In this document: piece by piece, positions 1 to 7,101 of the stretch
How positions within the stretch are numbered: the stretch's first letter is position 1
Layout: the number at the start of each line of letters is the position of its first letter
Assembly: GCA_030040265.1 (NCBI GenBank)
Contig: JASHUB010000001.1
Span: 1 to 11,781, forward strand
From: Microcaldota archaeon
GTDB lineage: Archaea; Micrarchaeota; Micrarchaeia; Micrarchaeales; CABMGC01
DNA length: 11,781 bases
Reading direction: 5' to 3'
Notes under the pieces: model-generated
Database searches by the model: none
What the model was told of the DNA's origin: nothing
The model's input: only the letters and a program-made list of their open reading frames with translations
Program-made: the position numbers and the translations under genes

Positions 1-626
1 GCCAGAGTCCTCGCGTTGGAGCGCCTCTGGAACACAAGGAAGAAGAACACGGCAAACGCTGTCAGCATGCCGAAGGTGAGGTCGAGGTCCGCCTGCGTCC
101 TGGACCAGATGAAGAGTTCCGGCATCAAGGCGAATATGCCGGTTGCGACAACCGCAAGGTCCTTCCTCTGAAGCAGGGTGCTCGACGCAAGGAAGACGCC
201 GAGTATGAACATAGCGCCCTCGAACAGCTCAAGGCCGTACGCCGTCGAAAGCTTTATCCCGAAAATCGCGAAGGCGATGGCGATGTAGAACGAGCCCTCC
301 ACAGGGTCGTGGTACACCTGGTTGATGAAGCACTGCTTCACGTATCCGGTGCCGTACTGGCACCACACGGCATTGAAGTGATTGAGTATGTTCAGCGCGA
401 TGCCCTGGTAGATGTTTTCGTCGAAATACAGCTGAGATGTCGCGCTCACGAAAAGCAGGGCGAAGATCACGAAGAACGCGATTATTAGGGCCACGGCAAT
501 GAACGACTGCAGGTTCATTGACTGGTCGAGAACCTCTGCGATGTCCTTCCGAGAGATCCACGCAGAGACGAGAAGCCCTATAAGGGACGCGGCAAAGACC
601 GTTGCTAGCGCGTATCCTATGATCAT
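1..626 (-). CDS. Polytopic membrane protein, probable GT39/PMT-like glycosyltransferase (partial)
   Basis: This gene runs off the left edge; 208 codons from its ATG at 626 are visible and open. The ATG overlaps the carbamoyltransferase stop as ATGA (623-626), so the two genes are probably co-transcribed and translationally coupled. Hydrophobic segments lie near residues 2-23, 41-61, 112-125, 137-149, 157-173 and 185-199. After the second segment comes an acidic pair (FDE, D69-E70) in an extracytoplasmic-type loop with three Cys (89, 99 and nearby polar residues), then a YHDPVEGSFY stretch (105-114). An acidic pair after the first helices followed by a His-Pro or Asp-Pro loop is typical of the GT-C fold PMT/ArnT enzymes, which move sugars from polyprenyl-phosphate donors. 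The family call is inferred from this pattern. The sugar and the acceptor cannot be told, and the C-terminal part lies outside the window. Confidence 0.72.
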   Translation of the reverse strand, partial: MIIGYALATVFAASLIGLLVSAWISRKDIAEVLDQSMNLQSFIAVALIIAFFVIFALLFVSATSQLYFDENIYQGIALNILNHFNAVWCQYGTGYVKQCFINQVYHDPVEGSFYIAIAFAIFGIKLSTAYGLELFEGAMFILGVFLASSTLLQRKDLAVVATGIFALMPELFIWSRTQADLDLTFGMLTAFAVFFFLVFQRRSNARTL

Positions 627-2329
627 ACTGCGGCCTCCTTGTTCTCGACGAAGAAGCCGTTCAGGAACATGTACCTCGTCTGCGTCTTCTTCATCGTCAT
701 GATCGCGTCCTCTGGGCTCATGACTATCGGCTGGCCGTGTATGTTGAAGCTCGTGTTGAGCACGACCCCGTACTTCAGCTTCTTCTTGACCTTGGTCAGC
801 ATGTCCCTGTAGTTGGGGTTCTCGTCGCCGACCATCTGCGGCCTTGCGGTCATGTCGACGTGCACTACGGAGTGCAGAAGGTCGCGCTTGTCCTCCTTCG
901 CCTTGTACGCCATCGTCATGAACCTGTCGTATCCCTTGACCTCGTCCAGCAGCTTGTCCGCCTCTGTCCTGAGCATCGACGGCGCGAAGGGCTGGTACCA
1001 TTCGCGTTGCTTCACGTAGATGTTGAGCTTGTCCTTCACGTCCTCGGAGCTCGCCTTGGCGAGTATGGACCTGTCCCCTAGGGCTCTGGGTCCGTACTCC
1101 ATCCTGCCCTGGTACCAGAAGACGTAGTTGTCCTCGCCGATCAGGTCCGCTGCGTGGGACGCCTTGTCGGAGTCCGCCTCGTAGGCGAGTGACTTGTCTG
1201 CCTTCAGCACGGCCTCGGTGTAAGTGTCATCGAACTCGTTCCCGAGATACGCTCCGTCGAACGGGTACGCGTGCGTACCGTTTAGCGTGTAATCGACCTG
1301 CATCGCCGCTCCGAGGGCGATGCCCCCGTCCCCCATGTGCGGGAAGATGTACCACTGCTTCACCCCGTCGAGGTTCCTTATCTTCATGTTCGCCTTCACG
1401 TTCGCGAAGAGGCCTCCGGAAAGCGCGACGTTCCCTATCCCGTATTCATTGACGGCGTTCTGAACGAACTGGACGAGCACGTTCTCGAGGAGCTGCTGCG
1501 CCATGTACGCGAACTGCTCGCGCGGCATGGTCCATGCCAGCCTGGAGAGCATGTCGTACTGCGCGACCGCGCCGTACTTCGCCTTTATCTCCGTGCCGTT
1601 GACGGTGTAGAAGTCCTTGAGCTTGTTGTCCTCGAACTTGAACGGGAAAGAGTAGTCGGCCATTGCCATGACCTTGCCCTCGTCCTCCAGCTCGCGCATG
1701 CCGACGATGTTGGTCACCTGCTCGTAGAATATGCCTATCGAGTCCTTCGCGTGGATGATTCTCTTGCGCTCCAGCTTCCCGTTCTCCATGACGCTTATCG
1801 AGCCGCAGAGTCCATCACCGAGCCCGTCCATCGTTATGACCAGCGCCTTATCCCAACCGCAGGTGAACGCGGTGCCGGTCGCGTGCGAGACGTGGTGGTC
1901 AACCGAGTAGAGCTTGAACTTGTCGAATCCCATGCTCCTGAGCTGCTTTGAGACCACGTACTTGCTTACCTCGTCGCATCCCGGCAGCACGCCTATGCCC
2001 GTCTGGGCGTACTTCATGTAGTGCATCCACCACTCAAGCTTGGGCCTAAGGGGCAGCTTCCTGCGCCTGAACTTGTAATAGACCTCCTGTTGGTAGGGAA
2101 GCAGACGCGAAGCGGTCTTCGCGAACTCCGTTGTGGGGAACGCGATCGTGTCTATGTCGGTAGGCTTTAGCTTAGCGTAGTCGAGGGCCGCCTTTATCGA
2201 GTTGAATGGAAACTTTATCTCTAGCTTTCTCTTCGTGTACCTTTCCTCATTGGCGGCGAACACTATCTTGCCGTCCTGCAGCAGCGCAGCTCCGGCGTCG
2301 TGACCGTCCCAAACCCCCAGTACGTACAT
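623..2329 (-). CDS. O-carbamoyltransferase, NodU/CmcH/TobZ family
   Basis: The 568-residue product matches the full length of the family (TobZ is about 570). These enzymes make carbamoyl-adenylate from carbamoyl phosphate and ATP and pass the carbamoyl group to a sugar or antibiotic hydroxyl. The N-terminal ASKHA/Kae1-like part shows WDGHDAGAAL (7-16), the metal-site motif DHHVSHA (144-150), MDGLGD (167-172), SGGLFANVK (304-312) and GDGG (333-336). The YrdC-like C-terminal part shows GRMEYGPRALGDRS (408-421) and NTSFN (525-529). All key motifs are present. The ATG at 2329 is preferred over an in-frame TTG at 2338 because Met-Tyr-Val leads straight into the first strand. It heads a probable two-gene operon with the downstream membrane glycosyltransferase. 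The likely job is carbamoylation of a surface glycan or a lipid-linked sugar; the acceptor is inferred from context only. Confidence 0.93.
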   Translation of the reverse strand: MYVLGVWDGHDAGAALLQDGKIVFAANEERYTKRKLEIKFPFNSIKAALDYAKLKPTDIDTIAFPTTEFAKTASRLLPYQQEVYYKFRRRKLPLRPKLEWWMHYMKYAQTGIGVLPGCDEVSKYVVSKQLRSMGFDKFKLYSVDHHVSHATGTAFTCGWDKALVITMDGLGDGLCGSISVMENGKLERKRIIHAKDSIGIFYEQVTNIVGMRELEDEGKVMAMADYSFPFKFEDNKLKDFYTVNGTEIKAKYGAVAQYDMLSRLAWTMPREQFAYMAQQLLENVLVQFVQNAVNEYGIGNVALSGGLFANVKANMKIRNLDGVKQWYIFPHMGDGGIALGAAMQVDYTLNGTHAYPFDGAYLGNEFDDTYTEAVLKADKSLAYEADSDKASHAADLIGEDNYVFWYQGRMEYGPRALGDRSILAKASSEDVKDKLNIYVKQREWYQPFAPSMLRTEADKLLDEVKGYDRFMTMAYKAKEDKRDLLHSVVHVDMTARPQMVGDENPNYRDMLTKVKKKLKYGVVLNTSFNIHGQPIVMSPEDAIMTMKKTQTRYMFLNGFFVENKEAAV

Positions 2330-2356
2330 AACCTGCAAGCTCTGCTGACGAGAAAA

Positions 2357-2385
2357 TCAGCAAGATACTATCAGTCAACAAGATA
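2357..2385. repeat. Tandem 11-base near-repeat in the carbamoyltransferase promoter
   Basis: TCAGCAAGATA (2357-2367) and TCAACAAGATA (2375-2385) differ at one base and start 18 bases apart. One copy touches the TATA box and the other covers the predicted transcription start. The position would suit a repressor site, but no regulator is identified. Confidence 0.35.
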
Positions 2386-2390
2386 TTTAA
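2383..2390 (-). promoter_or_regulatory. TATA box for the carbamoyltransferase operon
   Basis: Read on the minus strand this is TTAAATAT, close to the archaeal consensus. It would place transcription start near 2360, leaving a leader of about 30 bases before the ATG at 2329. It overlaps one copy of an 11-base near-repeat described separately. Confidence 0.55.
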
Positions 2391-2461
2391 GTATTATTCT
2401 AACACATCGCCATCTTTTCCGCATCTGTTACCAATGCTCGTGCTTCCGTCGGAACGATACC

Positions 2462-2469
2462 TTTTTATA
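2462..2469 (+). promoter_or_regulatory. TATA box for the 297-residue orphan gene
   Basis: TTTTTATA lies 41 bases before the ATG at 2510. Predicted start of transcription is near 2492, which gives a leader of about 18 bases without an evident ribosome binding site. Confidence 0.5.
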
Positions 2470-2509
2470 CCTGGCAATTCATACTCCTACCCCTTGATTC
2501 TGTGAAATT

Positions 2510-3403
2510 ATGAGAGGAGAATTAGCTTTTCCAAAGTCGCCGTCCGGCGTCACACCCGTAGTGGGAACAATCGGCGATGCGGCGAGAGCCGCGGTCCGAC
2601 CTGCGCCAGAACCGCAGATGGCGGAAGGGACTGCAAGGCATCCACAGGCTAGAGTGCTGTCGCAGAGGGAGCTTGGAATCATTTCCGTCGCCCGAAGCGG
2701 CGCAAGCGCTCCCGAGGAGCTTGGGATATTCAGGATGGACATCAGGAACGCCACGTACGGCGTGCAGCACGCGCTTGACAGCATCCTATGGGGAGCCGAC
2801 AAGGTCGCCGCGCTCGCCCTGCTTGACGATGCCGTGGCGAGGAGGAGAGGCGCGATAACCAACCTCAAATCGGTGCTGGTGGCGAACCTCGCGGAGTCTT
2901 TCGAACGCATGCTTGGCAAGATGATCGATGAAGCCGCCTCGTCGAGCGGCGAGGACTGCAGCTCAGCAAGGCAGTCGCGCGTGTCCGCCATGCTCCGTGC
3001 AGTGACAAAAAAGATGACGAGCAGCGAGATCAGCGCAGAGGAGCGCTCGTTTCTGCGGAGCGAGTACTTGGATTTCACCCTCGAAAGGCTCAGGATAGAC
3101 GCTGCAAGAGAAGAGGCCGCGGCGTCGCTCCTCAGCGACCCGGAGTTCCAAAGGCTGTACTTGGTGCGGGACAGGACGGTGGGCGGCAGTGCAGATGAAC
3201 TAAAGGCCGCCTTAAACACGCCGCAACTGAACTACCTGCTCACAGAACTGCCCAGCGAAGACGCAATCAGGCAGCGCGCAAAGGAATTGCTCGCAAGCGG
3301 GATAGAATCCGACACTCTTAGGTCGCTGGCCGAGCTTCCGGTCCTGCTGCAAGAGGTCCTGAGAACGGAATCGAAGTCCTGCCCGATCTACTTCATGAAG
3401 TAA
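2510..3403 (+). CDS. Hypothetical protein, soluble and helix-rich (297 aa)
   Basis: I do not recognise this protein. Its first 50 or so residues are rich in Pro, Gly, Ala and basic residues and look disordered. From about residue 70 it becomes amphipathic helix: an Ala/Leu-rich stretch at 80-130, a charged helical stretch at 170-205, and a C-terminal region with PSEDAIRQRAKELLAS (248-263). There is no signal peptide, no membrane segment and no metal-binding cluster, only three scattered Cys. The ATG at 2510 follows a TATA box at a suitable distance. The gene is divergent from the carbamoyltransferase and converges on the radical SAM gene with only four bases between stop codons. A 246-codon ORF on the opposite strand (2479-3219) is Ser/Ala-rich in the way antisense shadows are, and I discard it. 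Reality of the gene is supported by its length, promoter and packing; function is unknown. Confidence 0.75.
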   Translation: MRGELAFPKSPSGVTPVVGTIGDAARAAVRPAPEPQMAEGTARHPQARVLSQRELGIISVARSGASAPEELGIFRMDIRNATYGVQHALDSILWGADKVAALALLDDAVARRRGAITNLKSVLVANLAESFERMLGKMIDEAASSSGEDCSSARQSRVSAMLRAVTKKMTSSEISAEERSFLRSEYLDFTLERLRIDAAREEAAASLLSDPEFQRLYLVRDRTVGGSADELKAALNTPQLNYLLTELPSEDAIRQRAKELLASGIESDTLRSLAELPVLLQEVLRTESKSCPIYFMK

Positions 3404-3407
3404 GCGG

Positions 3408-4481
3408 TCAGAGCAGGCTCAGCACATTGCCGACCAGCGTCTGGTAGGCCTCGCATGCCGTCCACGCCTTCGGTTCCTTTCCTTCCTTGATTAGTTTCCT
3501 TACTTCATCTGCCTCCGTACCGTGCCAGATAGGGTCGAGGCTGTACTGGGTCTCCCTTATGTTGCCAACCTTCCTGCCCCACATTATCGACGGGTAGACG
3601 TTTCCGTAGCTGTCCATGAACAGCGATGCGTCCAGGCTCCTAGATTTCATCGGGATCCTGTCCTCCTTCACGTAGGTCACGAGCTTTTTCATGAACGCGC
3701 CCTCTATTATCGACTTCGAGAATATCGGCAGCGAGTCCAGCTCCAGCGGCCTCTTCTTGACAATCTCGTCTATCTCTCCGGCGAGGGCCTCCCTGTCGGC
3801 CCTGAAGTCGAGCTTGGTGTTGGAGTAGTAGATGTCCGAGACCTGGCCGACATTGACGTGGAAGTCCTTGAACGTGACCCACGGAAGCTCCTTCTTCACC
3901 TCATCGACGGTCTTGTATAACTGCCCGGTGTTGAACTTGCTCATCGTGTAGCCGAACACGAATGCGAGGCCCGGATACTTCACCTTCAGGTCGTGCAGCC
4001 TCCTCGCCATGCCCATGACCTTGTCGAAGTTGCCCGGAATGCCCCGTATCTTGTCGTGCAGCTCCCTGTACCCGTCAAGGCTCAGCGTTATGGTGATCAT
4101 GGGCACGCCCATCTTCAGCATCTCTTCTATCTTCAGCGCGACCATGTCCGGGTTGCAGAGCGAGTTCGTCGGCATCGTTAGCAGAAAGAGGTCCTTGCAG
4201 TTCTCCTTGAACGCACGCACTATCTCGACTATGTCGCTGCGCAGGAACGGTTCCCCTCCAGTGAGCTCGATCCACTTGAAGTAGTTGTTCTTCTGGGCGA
4301 ACTGCCTTATCTCGTCCAGCGTCAGCTCGCCCTTTGGTTTTATCTCCCAGATGGAGCACGTCAGGCACCTGCTCTGGCACAGATAGGTCATCGAGAACGT
4401 GAGCTTGTACGGGTGGCTCAGCTCCGCGAAGTTTGACCGAAGAGCTGTGAGCGTAAGCTTAGCGAATTTTGCACCGGACAT
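3408..4481 (-). CDS. Radical SAM protein with a cysteine-poor SPASM-like C-terminus
   Basis: The 357-residue product has the canonical 4Fe-4S motif CQSRCLTC (C35, C39, C42), an SAM-binding GGEP (75-78) and a TLSLDG strand (132-137), so it should cleave S-adenosylmethionine to a 5'-deoxyadenosyl radical. The C-terminal region from about residue 280 resembles a SPASM domain in layout (DSYGNVYPSIMWGRKVGNIRE, around 290-310, then DPIW). However, the usual auxiliary-cluster cysteines are missing: YPC is YPS here, and only C343 remains near the end. The start follows a minus-strand TATA box that predicts transcription from about 4483, so the mRNA is probably leaderless. It lies head to head with the GT2 gene and near the carbamoyltransferase, which suggests a role in modifying a surface sugar, lipid or peptide. 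The substrate is unknown. Confidence 0.9.
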   Translation of the reverse strand: MSGAKFAKLTLTALRSNFAELSHPYKLTFSMTYLCQSRCLTCSIWEIKPKGELTLDEIRQFAQKNNYFKWIELTGGEPFLRSDIVEIVRAFKENCKDLFLLTMPTNSLCNPDMVALKIEEMLKMGVPMITITLSLDGYRELHDKIRGIPGNFDKVMGMARRLHDLKVKYPGLAFVFGYTMSKFNTGQLYKTVDEVKKELPWVTFKDFHVNVGQVSDIYYSNTKLDFRADREALAGEIDEIVKKRPLELDSLPIFSKSIIEGAFMKKLVTYVKEDRIPMKSRSLDASLFMDSYGNVYPSIMWGRKVGNIRETQYSLDPIWHGTEADEVRKLIKEGKEPKAWTACEAYQTLVGNVLSLL

Positions 4482-4505
4482 GCAGACTAATCTCTCTGTT
4501 TTGTG

Positions 4506-4513
4506 ATATAAAT
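4506..4513 (-). promoter_or_regulatory. TATA box for the radical SAM gene
   Basis: On the minus strand this reads ATTTATAT, centred about 28 bases upstream of the ATG at 4481, so a leaderless transcript is expected. Confidence 0.6.
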
Positions 4514-4549
4514 ATGTTCTCCCAGAAACGTCCTTAATGGAGATTCAAG

Positions 4550-4558
4550 TATTTTAAA
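4550..4558 (+). promoter_or_regulatory. TATA box for the GT2 gene
   Basis: TATTTTAAA is centred about 33 bases before the ATG at 4587 and predicts transcription start near 4580. An alternative GTG start at 4578 would then lie at or ahead of the 5' end of the mRNA, so the box helps decide the start. Confidence 0.55.
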
Positions 4559-4586
4559 GGCATATGTAGTATGCTTAGTGAATCAA

Positions 4587-5285
4587 ATGCCCGAGAAGAA
4601 ACAATCGGTGTCAATAGTCGTTCCGACACTGAACGAGGAGCGGAACATAGGTCCCATGCTCGATGGCGTCAAGGCCCAGCTGGACGACCTCTACAGGTAC
4701 GAGATAATAGTTGTGGACGGCGGAAGGGGCGGCCCGTCCAAGGACGGAACGGTTCAGATCGCAAAGCGGAAGGGCGCAAGGATCCTCTACGACTACAACG
4801 GCAAGGGCTCTGCGCTCATACATGGGCTCAACAGCGCAAAGGGCGACGTGGTCGTCATGATGGATGCGGACCTGTCGCACGAGCCGAAGGAGCTGAGGCT
4901 CCTGATCGATGGGATAAACGTCGGATACGACGTGTGCATGGGATCGCGCTTCATAATAGGCGGCGGCTCGGCCGACATGCCATTCTTCAGGGTGTTTGGC
5001 AACAAGGTCTTCGTGACGCTGGTCAACATCATATTCGGCTCGAACTACACGGACATGTGCTACGGGTACAGGAGCTTCAGGAAAGGAGTGGCGCAGAAGC
5101 TCCGCCTCAGGGAGGCCGGCTTCGGCATAGAGACCGAGATAAACATAAAGGCGAAGAAAGCCGGCCTCAGGATAATCGAGGTCCCGAGCTACGAGAAGAA
5201 GCGCGTCTCAGGCGAAGGAAAGCTCAGGTCGTTCAACGATGGCTTGGCGATACTGCGCACCATATTCAAGAACATCGGCAATTAG
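4587..5285 (+). CDS. GT2 family glycosyltransferase, dolichyl-phosphate mannose synthase-like
   Basis: The 232-residue GT-A enzyme probably transfers a sugar from a nucleotide donor to a polyprenyl (dolichyl) phosphate. It opens with IVVPTLNEERNI (10-21), has the DxD metal site MMDADLSHEP (91-100), GSRF (119-122), TDMCYGYRSF (155-164) and the ETEINIKAKKAG...EVPSYEKKR stretch (182-206) seen in DPM1-type proteins. No C-terminal GtrA-like membrane domain follows, so it would be a peripheral protein at the inner membrane face. The nucleotide-binding VVDDxSxDGT motif is altered: D44 is followed by Gly, and three or four extra residues precede DGT (53-55). The start is the ATG at 4587 rather than the GTG at 4578, from the TATA spacing. 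Its product could supply the lipid-linked sugar used by the GT39-like protein at the left edge. The stop overlaps the convergent peptidase stop by four bases. Confidence 0.9.
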   Translation: MPEKKQSVSIVVPTLNEERNIGPMLDGVKAQLDDLYRYEIIVVDGGRGGPSKDGTVQIAKRKGARILYDYNGKGSALIHGLNSAKGDVVVMMDADLSHEPKELRLLIDGINVGYDVCMGSRFIIGGGSADMPFFRVFGNKVFVTLVNIIFGSNYTDMCYGYRSFRKGVAQKLRLREAGFGIETEINIKAKKAGLRIIEVPSYEKKRVSGEGKLRSFNDGLAILRTIFKNIGN

Positions 5286-6517
5286 ACATAGAGCGACGCT
5301 ATCACCTTTGCGTCGTTCACCATGTTACTTATTATCGCGTATTCGTTTGGCTGGTGCGCAACGTCCTCTTCCGTGCTCCAGACAGCAGCAGGATAACCGG
5401 CGTGCCTGAAGAAACCGGCGCATGTCCCACCGCCGATGCCTACGACTCTCGGCTTCAGGCCGCGCAGGTCTTTGATCGCGCCTGAAAGAAGCCTAACCAC
5501 CTCCGCGTCGCTTTTTGTAGGTGGGGCTGCGTCAGCCCTGTTGAACTGCTCTATCTTTATGCCCACTTTCTTGTACCTCCTTGCGATCCGTCCGACGTCC
5601 CTCCGCACGCTGTCAAGCTTGTACTGCGGAAGCACCCTGCAGTCGATGTAAGAGACCTCGCTGCCCGGTATTATGTTGACGCTGTCCACGTTCTTCTCGT
5701 GCTTTGTCATCTCAAAAGTGGAAACGTCGGGCGAGAACCTCGAGTCACGCGCGCTGTACTTCTTGTGCAGGAACGAGTCGATCTCGGCCAGGAAAAGGAT
5801 TGATTGCCTGTAAGCGTTCATTCCCAGTTGTGGCGTGCTCGCGTGCACCTGCTTCCCGGTGACGGTGAACTTGAGCCAGAGGAGTCCCTTCTCTGCGACC
5901 TCTATGTCCTGTCCATTCCTCGTCCCCCAGTCCGGCACCACGAACATGTCATCCTTTCCGAACACCCCGTCCTTGATGAGCCTATCTATGCCCCACACGC
6001 TTCCAAGCTCCTCGTCGGCTACTAGCGCCAGCCCGAAGTTGTACCGCAGTCTGGCCTTCGTTTCCTTCAACGCCTTCAGGGCGTACATGCTGGCCACTCC
6101 CGACTGCCCGTTGTCGCTCGAGCCCCTGCCGTATACCCTTCCGTCCTTGACCACCGCCTTGAACGGGTCGCTCCTCCACAGCGAGCGGTCTCCCTCAGAG
6201 ACTGTGTCGATGTGCGCCACCATCCACAGCGTCCGCTTGCCGCTACCGTACCTCACAACAACGTTCGACCGTGCCGTTCCGGTGTCGTCCTTGTAATCGT
6301 ATCTCTCGGTCCTGAAGCCCCAGTCCCTCAGCACGCCCTGCAGGTAATCTGCCCGCTTCGACTCCCCCTGTCCCCCGCTTTTGGGGGACACCGACCTTAT
6401 CGCAATGATCTTTGACAGCGTTGATACCATTGCGTCCTCGCTGGCGCTTACTGCATTCAGGAGCGCGTCCTGCCCGATTGCCATGCCATCACTGATGCTA
6501 GTGCTAATGCAAGCCAT
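5282..6517 (-). CDS. M20 family metallopeptidase (ArgE/DapE/ACY1 type)
   Basis: The 411-residue product belongs to the di-zinc amidohydrolases that remove acyl groups or cut dipeptides. The metal and catalytic residues are all visible: H102 with D104 in AHIDT, the bridging D135 in GRGSSDNG, the general base and ligand E169-E170 in ADEELGS, D196 in PDWGT, and H388 in AHQPNEY. The dimerisation (lid) domain lies roughly from 205 to 325 and carries GKQVHAS with H225. The family is certain, the substrate is not: desuccinylase, deacetylase and dipeptidase members share these motifs. Translation probably begins at 6517, about 8 bases after the start of transcription predicted from the TATA box at 6548-6555. 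Met12 (6484) is an alternative, since the first 11 residues add nothing conserved. The promoter region is shared with the divergent membrane protein. Confidence 0.93.
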   Translation of the reverse strand: MACISTSISDGMAIGQDALLNAVSASEDAMVSTLSKIIAIRSVSPKSGGQGESKRADYLQGVLRDWGFRTERYDYKDDTGTARSNVVVRYGSGKRTLWMVAHIDTVSEGDRSLWRSDPFKAVVKDGRVYGRGSSDNGQSGVASMYALKALKETKARLRYNFGLALVADEELGSVWGIDRLIKDGVFGKDDMFVVPDWGTRNGQDIEVAEKGLLWLKFTVTGKQVHASTPQLGMNAYRQSILFLAEIDSFLHKKYSARDSRFSPDVSTFEMTKHEKNVDSVNIIPGSEVSYIDCRVLPQYKLDSVRRDVGRIARRYKKVGIKIEQFNRADAAPPTKSDAEVVRLLSGAIKDLRGLKPRVVGIGGGTCAGFFRHAGYPAAVWSTEEDVAHQPNEYAIISNMVNDAKVIASLYV

Positions 6518-6547
6518 TTAAGCCTTGCCTGCTGCGGCTTCCGAAAG

Positions 6548-6555
6548 TATATAAA
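6548..6555. promoter_or_regulatory. Shared bidirectional TATA box
   Basis: TATATAAA on the plus strand reads TTTATATA on the minus strand, so both orientations match the archaeal consensus. It sits in a 77-base head-to-head gap. It would start plus transcription near 6578 (ATG 6595) and minus transcription near 6525 (ATG 6517). No second box of similar quality serves either gene. A weaker minus-strand candidate, CTTAAATGG near 6516-6524, would fit only the downstream Met12 start of the peptidase. Confidence 0.6.
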
Positions 6556-6594
6556 GCTTGTTTGCCAACACATACTATTGTCAAGGCTGAAACG

Positions 6595-7101
6595 ATGAGC
6601 GAGGAAGAGGAGAACGAAGAAGCAGCAAATGCCGAAAAGGCCCAGAAGAAACAGGTCAACATCGCAGGACCCATGATAGCATGGGTCGTGCTGCTGATCA
6701 TCGGGCTTGTGCTGAAGATAGTCATAACTCTCTCAGGGCTTCTCACCCCAGCGAGCTCGGTGTACGGCATAGTCAACGGCGTAGCCAACTTCCTTCTCTT
6801 CATACCTGGCACCATAATACTTCCACTGATAGTGGGCGCGGTGATAGGCGCAGAGGTCGGGCTGAAGTCGAAGGACATCCAGAGCGCGCTCAGGTCCGGG
6901 CTGCTCAACGGCGTGTACGCCGCTTTCGTCTACCTGGTCGCAATAGTCGTGATCTACATGACGCTGTACTACGGCGTCCCGAACGCGGTGCCGCTGCTGT
7001 CCATCATATTCCTGCTGAGCAACCTTGCGCTGCCGATCCTGGTCCTGATAGGCGTTTCGATGGTGTTCGCTGTGCTCTCCCACTCGAGGAAAGTGCTATA
7101 A
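6595..7101 (+). CDS. Four-helix membrane protein of unknown function
   Basis: The 168-residue product has a short acidic head (EEEENEEA, 3-10), a Lys/Gln-rich turn and then four hydrophobic segments at about 27-50, 62-87, 104-126 and 131-162. A polar loop (91-100) separates the second and third, and a basic tail HSRKVL closes it. The second helix is Gly-rich (VGAVIGAEVG), as in tightly packed bundles. The ATG at 6595 is preferred over an in-frame TTG at 6562, because the TATA box predicts transcription from about 6578. I recognise no family and no catalytic motif; it resembles the many small archaeal integral membrane proteins without known role. It is divergent from the peptidase and overlaps the stop of the next gene, on the other strand, by six bases. 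Confidence 0.85.
   Translation: MSEEEENEEAANAEKAQKKQVNIAGPMIAWVVLLIIGLVLKIVITLSGLLTPASSVYGIVNGVANFLLFIPGTIILPLIVGAVIGAEVGLKSKDIQSALRSGLLNGVYAAFVYLVAIVVIYMTLYYGVPNAVPLLSIIFLLSNLALPILVLIGVSMVFAVLSHSRKVL

Noticed and set aside
229..561. 110-codon minus-strand frame near the left edge
   Set aside because: It is in a different frame from the hydrophobic 208-codon reading that starts at the ATGA junction; the latter has clear membrane segments and no stop to the window edge.
1337..1951. 204-codon plus-strand frame inside the carbamoyltransferase gene
   Set aside because: The composition is Val/Leu/Arg/His-heavy without motifs, and it lies opposite a full-length enzyme with all family motifs.
2341..2400. 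CRISPR-like repeat in the carbamoyltransferase promoter
   Set aside because: There are only two 11-base copies 18 bases apart, much too short and few for an array.
2479..3219. 246-codon open frame on the minus strand opposite the 297-residue gene
   Set aside because: Its product is Ser/Ala/Leu-rich low complexity, typical of an antisense frame in high-G+C DNA. The plus-strand gene has a TATA box and better-balanced composition.
4571..5485. 304-codon plus-strand frame overlapping the GT2 gene and running past its stop
   Set aside because: It is an Arg/Gly/Gln-rich shadow frame of an obvious GT2 enzyme and extends across the end of the convergent peptidase gene.
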